Numbered from the stretch's first letter, positions 1-11,414 are shown. The stretch is DNA of 64,000 nt from Elgaria multicarinata webbii (GCF_023053635.1 NC_086173.1:144431197-144495196), one strand, 5' to 3'. Notes: generated by a model from the letters alone, not told the origin. A program made the numbers and translations.

Positions 1-506
1 GGTGTTGCCAACTGACTTTGCAGTTAACCAAACATGGCATCTAGCTAGTTTTTAATAAGTACTGGTAAGTGCAGGTGGCAGAGACTTCGTGAGGATTTAA
101 TGCAGCTTATATTAGCAAACGTAATCCAACCCAGAACTAGCACTGCCATTAGGCAGAGGTAACATATTCTCGGGATATAAAGTGGACAGAACTGTGTGAT
201 CCCCAAAACTTTGGCCCCAAAACTAGACTACTGCTCTCAGGTGCAGTAGAGGATGCTGTCCCTGAGTTTGCTGGTTTTCCTCTTCCCTCCTCATCCCCTT
301 TTCCTTTTGTGTTATGTCTTTTAGATTACAAGACTGCAGACAGGGACTGTTTTGATCTTATATAAGCCACTCTGAGAGCCTTTTCGGCATGGTATTTCCC
401 ATATATCATTTCTGATTCTACCACTGGAAAGTATTGCTCCCTGTTCAGTGAAAAACACAGATGCCATATCTGTCTGTTTGTTTTGTAGATCTGCATGTGT
501 GCATAT

Positions 507-543
<37 letters not shown>

Positions 544-2754
544 TACTGCCCAATAGCCGAAGCTCTCTGCTATTTCCTTTGCATTTGTTAAAAATAAGTG
601 TTCCAGAGGTGGGAAGAGGAGTAGCTCAACAGCAAATAGTTTCCCATTTAAATTGCTGACTTGCTTGCTATTGCATAGGGTGTGGTGTGGGCTATTGCAA
701 GTCCTCATTCCCTATTGCAAACACCACCCGGCATATTATTATACAGGGTACCATGATATACCATGATCTTTGTTCCTTATTCAAAACACTGGCTTGGCTG
801 GCTTGCTACTGTGCAGACTGTACAATATTTTGTGCAAGAAGTGATTGTTTATTTCAAGTTTTGTTTTAACCAGTTCCACTGTCGCTTTGCGAAAACCTGC
901 TGCCATATTCCATTCAGGCTGAGAAATCGTGAATATTTGTCGTGCCCCCTAATAAGCTCTTGACGTAGTCAGGTTACTTTTTCATAGCTGCAAGAAGATG
1001 GGGTTTATTTTGCTCCCAGAAACTGAGAAACCACGGATATCCGTCACGTCCCTAATTTATCCACCGTAACTGGAAGCACCCACCTAAGGAAAGGGAAAGT
1101 TCTGCAGTGAGGGCTGCCCATCAGCTCTCTTGCCTGAGAAATAGCCAGCCCAGTTTTATGCACGACTGCCCCAGTCAACTGCATGATTGCCTCTTTCGAA
1201 CCGTGTTGGCAGCAATCTATTCTCTCAATGGGGGTGGGGGTGGTTTGGAAGCAGGAGGGAGCTGCCTTGCGATTGGGCAGGAAAGATCCTCCGCAGAAAA
1301 GGGGGAGGGGGGAAAAGCTTTGCTTATAAGAATTCTGAAAGTTTCTCTCTGCAGCACAGCACGTGTGCCCTTTGCACACGCCCCTGGGTTGCAGGCTGAC
1401 CTTTCTCCAGGTGTTTCCAAGCATTCCTGCTCTGTAACAAAGCATCCATAAGAGCCAAACACACTTTAGAAATGGGGGTTAGGCAGATATTGATTTTTTA
1501 AGAGAGAGACACGCATACACAAAGGTGACCTTTTACAGGCCCTTCAAGGAAGCAGCTTTTATTTCACAAAAAGGCAATTATCCCGACTGGTAGTCATGCA
1601 AGTCTTGGGAGATCTGAGCTTCGTTTATTGCCTGCCCCGGCATCTATTTGCCAAGAGGGAAGGCTTTCAGGAGCATGCAACAAAGATGGCTGACCTGGAA
1701 AGGTAACAGCAATGCCAGGGTGCGCATCACTGTCTTCCCCGGGTGACTGAGGGTGTAATGGCACCATTTCTGCTTTGCCAAGAAGGGCAGCTGCAGGACT
1801 GGGGAAAAGGATCCAGTGGCAGTGAAGGAAGTTGTCAATCCATCCGTGTCAATCAGCCGGCCACGAAGGCCAAAGCACAGTCAACTCTGTTGGAATTCAA
1901 AGAAGCAACACGTCCTCTGGACCCTGAAGAAAGCCAAAGTAACTCTGCCTGTTTCTGTATGCTTTCCTAAATAAGGATGAAGGAATCCAGTCTCATTTGT
2001 GGATTTTTTTAAAAAAAATCTATACTGCTTTTCTTTCCAAAGCTAGGGAGTCCATGTGACCTACTTTGCAGAGGACAGTCCTCTGTTTGAAGGCACCCTT
2101 GATCTGAAAGGCTGTTCACTAGTCTCAGGTCTGCTTTAAAAATACAGACCCGTATGCAGGGAGCACATAGGCAGCTCATTGATTGCCCACGAACACACCC
2201 CACGTGCTCACAATCTTCCCTACCATGGGAAGTAAGAGTATTTCCACTTAAATCACAGGATTTGATTTCTGAATTTGAATATATATGACCACATGTCCAT
2301 TTTATGCCAACTGGTGCCCTCTTTTTCACTGGCTGCTGTAGACAAAACCCGAACTGGCTAACAAAACGTAGAGTTGGAAAACAATTTTAAAATACAAGAG
2401 AACAACCATGACAATAACTGGGAGAATAAACCCAATCCCCAAGGAGTGGAAAACAAACAGAACCTGGCCAACAGTGGCAGAAGCAATCACCAAAAATCAA
2501 AAACAGCAACTACCTGCCAACAAGGCGGCCCCTACCCCAAAGGGCTCATTGAAATACCATAATGAAATAACACTCCAGTGCTCTTTGGATTTAGCCCAAA
2601 GTTATCCGTGGAACACAGAATTCATAATCAGAGGTTTCCCCACTAGCCCACAGCACTGAAGTCAGCTGCCTAAAGCTTGCATGACCACCCTGTGACATCA
2701 GAGTAGCTAAGCCAAAGGCAGACAGGACACATTCCTGCATCAGCTAACATGTAT
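1..2754. other. Intergenic, no gene recognised
   Basis: Apart from a LINE tail at 505-570 this stretch looks unique. About 1087-1450 is relatively GC-rich with G-runs. No exon of PLXNB1, the neighbour expected on this side from human synteny, could be recognised. Confidence 0.6.
505..570 (-). mobile_element. L2-type LINE tail with (TTTA)n
   Basis: A (TTTA)n run is joined to the reverse complement of the common 3' end of this window's family A LINEs (GCTTCGGCTATTGGGCGG). Confidence 0.75.
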
Positions 2755-2883
2755 TTACTGTATTTTGTATTTGTGTTTTTAGACTGTTGGTTGGTTGTTT
2801 TGTTATGGTTTTAATTTTTGTGAACCGCCCAGAGAGCTTCGGCTATTAGGCGGTATAAAAATGTAATAAATAAATAAATAAAT
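2755..2883 (+). mobile_element. L2-type LINE 3' end (family A)
   Basis: It ends with the family signature AACCGCCCAGAGAGCTTCGG and a TAAA-repeat tail. Only the 3' end is present. Similar GTGACATCAGA...GAGCCAA words lie on both sides, at about 2691 and 2940. Confidence 0.8.
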
Positions 2884-3071
2884 CAGACCTGGGCCAGGGG
2901 GCAAATGACCCAGCAGCCATGAATAACCGAGGCCCATTGTGACATCAGATCAGCTGAGCCAATGGCATCAAGAGCAGTATGCAAGAAGAATGATTACACC
3001 AGGAAAAAAAGCAGGGTCATCAGGAAGGCAGTTCAGTGATGTGCATGTCCCATTGCACTGAGTCACTCCCA

Positions 3072-3121
3072 GAATCATAGAAAATAGAGTTGGAAGGAGC
3101 CTATAAGGCCATCTGGTCCAG
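3072..3121 (-). mobile_element. CR1 LINE 3' end fragment
   Basis: It matches the reverse complement of the CR1 3' terminus seen at 15452 and 56134 (AATCATAGAA...GTTGGAAGG...AAGGCCATC). Confidence 0.75.
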
Positions 3122-3166
3122 CAGCCAGCAGCTATTTTCAACCTAGGTTGATACAGGATGATAAGT

Positions 3167-3486
3167 TAGGGTGACCATATGGAAAGGAGGACAGGGCTCC
3201 TGTATCTTTAACAGTTGTATAGAAAAGGGAATTTCAGCAAGTGCCATTCGTATATATGGAGAACCTGGTGAAATTCCCTCTTCATCACAAATGTTAAAGC
3301 TGCAGGAGCTATACTTGGGTGACCAGATTTAAAAGAGGGCAGGGCACCTGCAGCTTTAACTGTTGTGATGAAGAGGGAATTTCACCAGGTTCCCCATATA
3401 TACAAATGATACCTGCTGAAATTTCCTTTTCAATGCAACTGTTAAAGATACAGGAGCCCTGTCCTCCTTTCCATAGGGTCACCCTA
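3167..3486. mobile_element. Palindromic MITE, TAGGGTGACC family, complete
   Basis: This 320 bp element begins TAGGGTGACCATATGG and ends with its near complement. It folds along almost its whole length. The flanks GATAAGT and GAAAAGT look like a 7 bp target duplication with one mismatch. Other copies are at 12762, 43306, 46357 and 4532. There is no coding capacity. A 7-8 bp duplication suggests hAT ancestry. Confidence 0.85.
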
Positions 3487-3605
3487 GAAAAGTGTTCTTA
3501 ACCATTACCACTATCAAATGTGCTTGCAAAATGGGATGATCCTGGAAATCTGCTTGCAGTTTCAAACCATCCATTTACTTGTTGATTGCTGCTATCATGC
3601 TAGGT

Positions 3606-3734
3606 CAGCCTTCCTCAACCTGGGGCGCTCCAGATGTGTTGGACTGCATCTCCCAGAATGCCCCAGCCAGCGGCTGGGGCATTCTGGGAGTTGTAGTCCA
3701 ACACATCTGGAGCGCTCCAGGTTGAGGAAGGCTG
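3606..3734. mobile_element. Near-perfect hairpin MITE (hAT-like)
   Basis: Two arms of about 64 bp, starting CAGCCTTCCTCAACCTGG, are inverted copies centred on 3670, with about three or four mismatches. The flanks TGCTAGGT and TAATAGGT match at 6 of 8 positions, consistent with an hAT 8 bp target duplication. Diverged relatives occur at many other places in the window. Confidence 0.88.
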
Positions 3735-4111
3735 TAATAGGTGTACATCAGTGTAATCAGCTTTCTTTCTTTCTTTGCAATAAACACACACATCACCACC
3801 ACCTTCTCTTATACACACAACACCTACGAAAAGAGTGCCTCCTTTGAAGGTTAATCAAGGAGACGTGTCAGTGCAGAGCTGTCCATTTCCCAAAGGAAGA
3901 AGTGAAAGGAGGAAAAAAAATGGGAAACTCCCAAAGAAATGAGACAATATGTCAAATTCTGACAGATTCACAACTTCAATACTAGGCTCCAGTTCATAAC
4001 AATTAATGAACTCTCTGTGCCCATCCAAGGTCACACCGCATATAATTTTTAAAAACCAACAGATTTAGATATAGTACATAGAACTAAAAAGGCTTTACAA
4101 AGAACTTTCAG

Positions 4112-4191
4112 TGCAATCCTATGTCTACTCAGAAGTAAGTCCTATTGAGTTCAATAGGACTTACTCCCAGGTAAGCAGGTATAGGATTGCA
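4112..4191. mobile_element. Short palindromic MITE (TGCAATCCTAT family)
   Basis: It runs from TGCAATCCTATGTCTACTCA to its near complement ending TATAGGATTGCA. Related copies or fragments are at 5863, 44905, 45580, 51347 and 62575. Confidence 0.75.
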
Positions 4192-4531
4192 GCTTCAAGA
4201 AATGCAAAACCGTAGCTGTTCCTTGTCTGTTCAACATGCTTGGTTAACAGCCAAAACGATGGCGCCTTTCTTTCCCCCCCTGCTTCCATATCACAACAGA
4301 GCAGTAATTCCTAAAGGGAGAGAATGACTACTGTGCTAACAGAAATATGTGAATTAAATAATGTAAGGCCCTTGTGTTGTGAATCCAATGCACAGGGGCT
4401 GCTCACTGTAACTCTGTATGGTCAACTGCTCTGGCCTCCTCTCTTGTCAGCCTCCACAGATCTGAGCTGGTAATTCTTCTACATGTTAGCTGCACTAAGT
4501 GTGATTTGATCATGTTGGGAATATTGCAACC

Positions 4532-4698
4532 TAGGGTGACCATATGGAAAGGGGGGACAGGGCTCCTTTATCTTTAACAGCTGTATAGAAAAGGGAATTT
4601 CAGCAGGTATCATTTGTATGCATGCAGCACCTGGTGAACTTTCCTCTTCATCACAACAGTTAAAGCTGCAGGAGCCCTGCCCTCTTGACCAGATACAA
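4532..4698. mobile_element. MITE fragment, TAGGGTGACC family
   Basis: Only the left half of the palindromic element is present, ending near a TCTTGACCAGAT internal word. Confidence 0.75.
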
Positions 4699-4699
4699 A

Positions 4700-4748
4700 A
4701 GACTAGATACCCTTGGTCTGATCCAGCATGACACTTCTTATGTCCTGA
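4700..4748 (+). mobile_element. CR1-type 3' end fragment
   Basis: It contains the CR1 3' words GACTAGAT...CTTGGTCTGATCCAGCATG...CTTCTTATGT, directly followed by a (GAT)n array. Confidence 0.6.
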
Positions 4749-4794
4749 TGATGATGATGATGATGTTGATGATGATGATGATGACGACGGTGAT
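4747..4794. repeat. (GAT)n microsatellite
   Basis: GAT/GATGAT repeats with a few interruptions follow the CR1 3' end and may have grown from its tail. Confidence 0.9.
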
Positions 4795-4797
4795 TTC

Positions 4798-5256
4798 AGA
4801 ATCCAATAAAAACTTCTCCTGTTGACCTACAAAGCTTTTCACTGTCTAGCTCCTTCCTATCTCTCCTCTCTCATCTCACACTATTGCCCCGCTCATGCTC
4901 TTCGCTCCTCTAATGCCATGTTTCTCGCCTGCCCAAGGGTCTCTACTTCCCTTGCTCGGCTTCGTCCATTTTCTTCGGCTGCCCCTTACGCCTGGAACGC
5001 TCTTCCAGAACATTTGAGAACTACAAGTTCAACCGCAGCTTTTAAAGCTCAGCTTTTTCCTAAAGCTTTTAAAACTTGATTTTGCTCTGACTTTTATACT
5101 CCCTGTTTGGTGCATTCTCTTCCCCTCCTTATTGTTTTATTATGATTTTATTAGAATGTAAGCCTATGCGGCAGGGTCTTGCTATTTATTGTTTTACTCT
5201 GTACAGCACCATGTACATTGATGGTGCTATATAAATAAATAATAATAATATTTATT
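4798..5256 (+). mobile_element. L2-clade LINE 3' end (family B)
   Basis: Residues coded at 4822-5079 include LTYKAFHCLAPSYLSSLIS and APYAWNALPEHLRTTSS, the usual C-terminal tail of L2-clade reverse transcriptase proteins. The 3' UTR ends ACAGCACCATGTACATTGAT with an AATAAT tail. Copies are at 21884, 45200, 46530 and 51893. Confidence 0.85.
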
Positions 5257-5325
5257 TATTTATTTATTTATTACCTTTCTATACCGCCCAATAGCCGGAG
5301 CTCTCTGGGCGGTTCACAAAAATTA
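5257..5325 (-). mobile_element. L2-type LINE tail (family A)
   Basis: (TTTA)n joined to the reverse complement of the family A terminus abuts the family B tail on the other strand, giving a tail-to-tail pair. Confidence 0.75.
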
Positions 5326-5862
5326 AATGATGGTGATGATGATGAATGTCTTACAGACCAAAGAGAGGGGGGCACAGAGAGGTCAAGTACCCATTAGGGT
5401 TCACTGGTGGACTACGAGGAAAGATTCCATTAAAAAAACCCACCATGATTATTATGGTTATAATTGGAGAACAAAATATACAGAGATGACAGGCTCTGAC
5501 ATAATGCATGGTGAAATATCAATTTAGCTCATGGAAATCAGAATCCAATTTAAAAAAAAGATTATGATGGAGGAAACAGCCTGGGGAAGGACCATAGATT
5601 CCCTTTTATTTCCAGTTACATGGGGGTGGGGGCAATGGGAAGTCAAGAGCCCAATCTGTGGCACCCACACATTATTCTAGTAACTTTAATCCTATTAGTT
5701 CATTGCTATGTTAATCACATAATTAACCTAATTCTTTTCACATGTTTGAAGAAATGGAAATGAAGACCTGGAATCATGTTTGAAGACCTGGAATCACACA
5801 CAGTCACAATAGATTACATGCTTTTTAGTTGCATTCTGACTCTGAGCTAACGACATGTGAAG

Positions 5863-5931
5863 CACAATCCTATGCAAGTTTTTTCAGAAGTACGACCCGC
5901 TGTGTCCAATGGGACTTACTCTCAGGCATCG
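5863..5931. mobile_element. TGCAATCCTAT-family MITE, diverged copy
   Basis: CACAATCCTATGCAAG...AGTACGACCC...GGGACTTACTCTCAGGCA resembles the intact copy at 4112, with substitutions. Confidence 0.55.
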
Positions 5932-5939
5932 CCCTGCCT

Positions 5940-6110
5940 CGTTCCCAGAACTTTATGGGGGTTCCAGACATTGCCGTCTTCCACTCGTAAGTCCCGTGTT
6001 TCCCTCCCGCTTCTTCCGTCTTTTTTCTTACCACGGAAAACCTGTTAAAGGAGCAATAGCTGCATTCTCCATCTGGAAGTACTCCCAGCGGTGTAGTGGA
6101 GCCAGGAGTC
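5940..6110. repeat. Unclassified DNA-transposon-like repeat
   Basis: It shares the order CTTCCA...GTAA...CCCTCCC...CTTCC...GTCTTTTTTCTTAC with 21400-21560, and more weakly with 17727-17830. The ends are not defined. Confidence 0.4.
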
Positions 6111-6384
6111 ACAGTTGAGTCAATCATTCAATTGCAGTTGAAATGCCCTGGCATTTTAATTATTAGCCCTTTTAAAAGTGCATTCGAAGTAATGCTACTT
6201 GAGCAAAAGAAGAAAACCAAACCCTGTTGATGAGGTGGTAAACCTGTGTTTGAGCTATACTGTTTTGAGATCACAAGTGGATGCTCACAGACTGAATGCT
6301 CCTTCATGCCATCCAACTCCCCGCATAGAGAAATGTTGCCTTTCAGGAAGAAGGCTAGGTTAGAACCCTTGTAATCTCCTAGTG

Positions 6385-6719
6385 CAGGGGTGGAGAACCT
6401 TTTTTTCTGGCCACATTCCCTTGGGGATAAACTATCAGGGGACACCCTTTTGGTTTCCCTTTCTGCCCCTCTCCCCCCCACTTCTCTATCTCTTTCCCCC
6501 TGTCCACAACACTTTGGAGGAGGGACAGATCACTCTTGCCAGCAGTCTAAACTGATCACTTTCAGGAGCATTCCCTCCTTTCATTGCTCCATCCATTTAG
6601 CTTTCCCCCACCTCCATGTTTTCCCCTCCCACCTTCCTTCTCTCTCTAGGCTCCCCAAATCCACATCAACTTAGTCCAAGGGCCTCTTGCAGCCTATGAG
6701 CCTCAGGTTCCCCACCCTG
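6385..6719. mobile_element. hAT-Charlie-like element with target duplication
   Basis: It starts CAGGGGTGGAGAACC and ends GGTTCCCCACCCTG. The flanks TCCTAGTG and TCCTAGTA match at 7 of 8 positions. It is 335 bp, with no transposase frame. Confidence 0.8.
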
Positions 6720-7458
6720 TCCTAGTACATCCTAATGTCTTTAAACCTTTCTGTATCTCTTAATTTCCCTGACCCCAACATCCTTTGCAGGTTAAATATA
6801 TCAGTGCCTGGCTCCTTACATCTCTGACAATGATCATTTAACTTCTGGCGCATCGTCCCACATTTAGGGAAGTGTCATATTCTATTCACAAATTATATTG
6901 CAGCATTTTTCTCTTACGGTAGAAATACTGTGCTTTATTCCAAATCTAGAAATATATTTCCACCAGTGACACACAACTGCTGTTCCCATTTGTTCGTGGA
7001 ACCCGAAGTGCAATTCACGTCTGGTTTGGGAAAGGCAGCCACCAACATAGAATGCCTTCGCCAACACCTGAATTTAAGCATCTCTCAGAAGCATTTGGCA
7101 GCTGGGGCTAAGCGTCTAGCTAAGGAGATCCCTTTGGATTGGGGGAAAATGATGGTAAATGTTTATTTCTGTTATTTCCGACCCAAATCTGGTCTGGGGG
7201 CACGCAGGGGGAATGTAGGACAGCCACACTGGGATGCAACAGTGTGATAGCAATGTTATCTGGATTCGTGGTAGAATCAGAGTTAAAGAATGATGGAGAA
7301 AACAGCTATTATGGAAGCAAATTTTATTAAGTGTGAAGGAAGCTGACATGTTTCAGGTGCTAGAGAAAAAGAGCAGGCATGCAGAAGGAGGTTCAGGTCA
7401 GAGTTTCTCTCCTCTTTCCTTCCTGGTACGAGGCTTCTGAACAAAATATGTGAATTTT

Positions 7459-7610
7459 GGGGCTGTGAGATAAAGACGGCCTTACAGGAAGTCCTGGGTT
7501 CAGTCCCCAGTTTCTCCAGTCCAAAAGCTCCTCTGGTAGCAGGGACAGGAAGGACTCTCCCTGAGGCCTTGGACAAATGATAGACCAATGGCCTCTCTCA
7601 GTACTAAACG
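7459..7610 (+). mobile_element. tRNA-derived SINE (family 2), diverged
   Basis: It resembles the other family 2 copies: GGGCTGTGAGATAAAG at the start, a B-box-like GGGTTCAGTCCCCAG, then GACCAATGG...CTCAGTACT at the 3' end. The 3' part grades into a tandem array. Confidence 0.6.
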
Positions 7611-7857
7611 AAATCAGCCAATGGTCTCACTAAGTTACTGGACATTAATAGACCAATGGGCTAATTCAGTGCTGGATGCAGTAGCCTGACTAATTCAGTA
7701 CTGGACGAAATGGTTTCACTCAGTAGTGAACGAAACAAACCAATGGGCTAACTCAGTGCTGGAAGGAATAGACGAATGATCTCACTCAGTATTGGATGAA
7801 ATAGACCAATGGACTAACTCAGTGCTGGACAAAATGGACCAATGCGCTAACACAGTA
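7571..7857. repeat. Minisatellite of about nine ~33 bp units derived from a SINE 3' region
   Basis: Units follow the pattern GGACGAAATAGACCAATGG, then a variable base, CTNACTCAGTRCT. Units four and five are shortened. The first unit is the natural 3' part of the SINE at 7459, so the array seems to have grown by tandem duplication there. Confidence 0.85.
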
Positions 7858-8329
7858 GGGAGGTTTCAGATGACCCCCTCTACATGTTCCAAGGAACATG
7901 TGGGAGGATAAGAAGCATCATGGTCTAGTCATCCTCACTGCTGCACCTAGCTCATTCCTATTGCCTAAACATTCAGCACACACGAACAGGGGCTCAACGC
8001 GTGTACTGACGTATGTATGTAGTCATTCTCCATGTGAGGGGTAGGATCTAGGCCCCATCAGAATCCCCCCTCGTGTAAGGATCTCTACATGCGTGAACTG
8101 GCACACACCTAGAGCCCCTTCTCATGCATGCTGGATGGTGGAGGTGCGGCTGCCGAGTATATCAGAATACCACATCTGAACCCCCTCCTTAATATGCAGT
8201 TTCATATGTCCCTATGCACAATTGAGTAATTACAAACTCTGTCAGAAGCTTTCTGTCTTTTTTCTAAACAATCTGCAGCATACAATGGGGATTATGTTAT
8301 AGAGAGAGAGAGAGAAAGAGCATCAATAA

Positions 8330-8925
8330 TATCCAGGGATACCCTCCTTTATGAAGCAAAGGCGAACTGTATGAAAGATAATCGCATCCCATTTGTTGTG
8401 GACTACCATCCCGCTGCCCCTAATTACCACAAGATAATTAAACATAGTTACCCCGTTATATCCTATTGTGCTCATTTAGCGGAAGCCATTAATTCTCCAC
8501 CACGTATCACATTCAGAAAACCACCCAATTTGCATCAATTGTTAGTTAAAGCTGCACTTAAGCAAGATATTTGCAACCCAGGCTCACATCAATGTAAACC
8601 AGCACGTTGCATCACCTGCAGTTACCTCCGAGAAACCACTTCTTTCAGGACCACAGTTACCAACAAAACTTATTTCATTATGCAATCCGTAACATGCATT
8701 TCCATGAAGGTGGTTTATTTAATTGAATGTTTAAAAAAAAGAAAGATATAGTATGTAATTTGTAAGGGAAACTACCACGGTCCTAAGAACAAGATTCTGT
8801 AACCGCAAATCTGCAATTCTTACCAAACAACTGGTGCAGCCTGTTGCAAGACATTTGAACTCACCTTCATATAATCTCTTGGATTTACAATTGCTACCAA
8901 CAGAACAAACTAGACACTAACATGC
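8330..8925 (+). mobile_element. Penelope-like element fragment, decayed
   Basis: The reading frame at 8371-8751 contains FRKPPNLHQLLVKA, CKPARCITC and VVYLIEC. These are typical of the region between the reverse transcriptase and the GIY-YIG nuclease of Penelope-like retroelements. The similarity continues downstream in another frame. It is truncated at both ends. Confidence 0.75.
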
Positions 8926-8956
8926 TTGACAAAAGGGGAAACCTCTGGATCTCTTA

Positions 8957-9992
8957 GGCCTTAGCTAGACAGGGCTTTATCCCGGGGTGAACCTCGGGAT
9001 TGTCCCTGTGTGTCTACATGACACACACGGGATCCCAGGACTAGGGAAGGATGATCCCTCTCTTGTCCTGGGATCTTGCCCTACACTTTAGGCTGGAAAG
9101 TGTGGCCGGGCGCTGCGGTTTGTCCTGGCTCCTCGTGGTTCTTCGCAAGGAGCTGGGACACACGCACGGAGCGCAGACCTCCTCAGGAGCTCTGTGCTCA
9201 TCAGGGGAGGGGTGGGGAGCGGGGAAATATTTTTTTTTAAAAAAAAAATACTTACCTTCTGTGCACGAGCACTCGTGTGCTCTCTTTAAAAATAACAAAA
9301 TGGAGTAATGAGATTTTGGAAGCAGGAATAGATCCCAAAGGGTGAAGGGGAGCAACTGTATTGTATTGTATTGTTTGATTATGAATATTGACAAATTACA
9401 AATGTTAACAGTTGAGCTTTGTTTTTTTTCTTTCTTTGATTGATTGTTTATGTATTTTAATTTGTGTTAATAAAAAATTATAAAAAACAAATAAATAACA
9501 AATTGGCAGGCGCTATGCCTGTCCCTCTGAGGTCCTCGCTTGTAAACAGAGGGGGGATCTCGCAATTAAAAACATGTACCTGCCCAGACCTTAAGATCAT
9601 CTACAGGGGCCCTTCTCCGTGAGCCCCTGCCAAAGGAAGTGAGGCAGGTGCTACTAGGAGGAGGGCCTTCTCCGCTGTGGCACCCCGGCTGTGGAATGAG
9701 CTCCCCAGAGAGGTCTGCCTGGCGCCTACACTGTACTCCTTTTGTCACCAGCTGAAGACCTTTTTATTCTCTCAGTATTTTAACACTTAATTTTATCTTA
9801 AATTTAAATTTTAAACTGTTCTAACTCTATATTTTAATCTTATATCAAATTCTGCTGTGTGGTTTTATCCTGGTTGTGCTTTTTATACTGTATTTTGCAT
9901 TTGTGATTTTAGACTGTTGGTCGTTTTATTATGGTTTTAATTTTTGTGAACCACCCAGAGAGCTTCGGCTATTGGGCGGTATAGAAATGTAA

Positions 9993-10023
<31 letters not shown>

Positions 10024-10071
10024 AATCTTCACCCCTCCATTGCGCAATAATAGGTAGGTCTAGCTAAGGCC
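8957..10071. mobile_element. DNA transposon with GGCCTTAGCTAGAC termini, interrupted by LINE copies
   Basis: The 14 bp ends GGCCTTAGCTAGAC and GTCTAGCTAAGGCC are perfect inverted repeats. The subterminal region has TTTATCCCGGGG and a GGGATCC-rich palindromic part, shared with 38203-38667. An L2 LINE (about 9585-10023) and another A-rich LINE tail (9340-9500) lie inside. The superfamily is uncertain (PIF/Harbinger or hAT). Confidence 0.65.
9585..10023 (+). mobile_element. L2-clade LINE 3' end (family A)
   Basis: It codes the usual L2 C-terminal signature (RAFSAVAP-like, LWNELP-like, QLKTFLF-like). It then runs through a T-rich 3' UTR to AACCACCCAGAGAGCTTCGG and a (TAAA)n tail. The copy at 57650 is close. 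Confidence 0.85.
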
Positions 10072-10169
10072 CCAGTCCAAACAGCCTCAACCTGGAGGAC
10101 AACTCATAAGTATCATACCAATCATTGAACGCTAAGCATTGAACGCTAAGTTTGTTTTTTAATGGACCC

Positions 10170-10334
10170 CAGAATTGTTGTTTTAAATGGATGCTGCTGT
10201 TTTTATACTGTTTTCACGTCTCTGATGGTTTTTAAATTTTGTATATCTTTAATGTTTACTGTTTTTAGCTTTTGTGAACCGCCCAGAGAGCTTCGGCTGT
10301 GGGGTGGTATATAAATGTAATTAAATAAATAAAA
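10170..10334 (+). mobile_element. L2-type LINE 3' UTR (family A variant)
   Basis: A T-rich 3' UTR ends GAACCGCCCAGAGAGCTTCGG, then GTGGGGTGGTATATAAATG and a TAAA tail. Confidence 0.8.
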
Positions 10335-10477
10335 TCTGTTTTTCCTCCTAAGGAACTTTCATCTCCAGCATTACAAACTGCCACTCCTGGTATCAATTGA
10401 ACAGCAGAGCGACTGATGAGGGCAGAAGAGGAAATGTTTAGCTTAAAATATATTTTTAAAATACTCTGTTGTTAGTC

Positions 10478-10478
10478 G

Positions 10479-10514
<36 letters not shown>
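10478..10514. repeat. (CT)n(CA)n microsatellite
   Basis: A CT run passes directly into a CA run. Confidence 0.9.
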
Positions 10515-10649
10515 TCATTATCACACCAATATCACGAGCTTTATTTGTTTTGTTTTTTAAAACAATCAACTGGCATATGACATTGAATGATTTTACATTT
10601 TTACAAAACAACAACAACAGCAGCCATGAATGACTATTAAACAAGATCT

Positions 10650-10742
10650 ATTTGGGCAGAAAGAAAGCCGACAGAAAGCTCTGGCGTGGGCTGGTCCACG
10701 AAGTCACAAAGAGTCGGAAGCGACCGAACAAATAAACAACAA
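10650..10742 (+). mobile_element. BovB/RTE LINE 3' end
   Basis: GTCACAAAGAGTCGGAAGCG followed by ACCGAACAAATAAACAACAA is the characteristic BovB-type terminus shared by squamates and ruminants. Confidence 0.75.
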
Positions 10743-11249
10743 TTTTGGGCAGGGGAAGCTGGCCGCCACAATCTCAGCGGCTTGCCCTGCGTATGACACA
10801 CTTGATGCCTTCAGTGATATGAATGCGCTATCTCCAGAGCAGGCCTGGCGGCTCCCAAGACAGAAAACAGGCTGTGTGGCTGATTGCTAAGAATAGATGC
10901 TGGTAAGTTTTTATTATGCTTATCTTTATTTTTCTTCAACAATGCTGCCCAAAAGCAGCCCTGCAAATGAACTGGCTCTGACTAGCATATGCTTTTTTGC
11001 ACTGTTTGTGGATTTTAAAAGCAGGACCAAATTTGGTCTCAGCTGCTCTTAATTTTTTAAAAATCTTTAAAAAAAATAAAAAAAGAGTACTGTGTAATAT
11101 GAATGCATCTGAATATCAGTGCTAGGCATTCCTACATATCTCTACATGTCTTTTACAAGATTAGAGAGGAACATAGAACAGATTTAGAATGCAATAGTAC
11201 CTATCGTGACGATCAGGTCCCCTCCTCTCCTTAGAGCACAGCTTAAGGT

Positions 11250-11377
11250 TTTAAAGGGATATTGTTGCTTTTATGCTTTTGATGGTTTTAAATTTTGTAT
11301 ATTTGTTTTTAATGTTCACTGTTTTTAACTTTTGTAAACCACCCAGAGAGCTTCAGCTATGGGGCGGTACATAAATG

Positions 11378-11412
<35 letters not shown>

Positions 11413-11414
11413 GG
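11250..11414 (+). mobile_element. L2-type LINE 3' UTR (family A variant)
   Basis: It has the same 3' terminus as the copy at 10170 and a longer (AAAT)n tail. Confidence 0.8.

Noticed and set aside
4747-4794. (GAT)n as a structured regulatory element
   Set aside because: Simple microsatellite next to a CR1 3' end.
8371-8751. 126-codon open frame that looks protein-like
   Set aside because: Matches the Penelope-like region before the GIY-YIG nuclease; no host gene.
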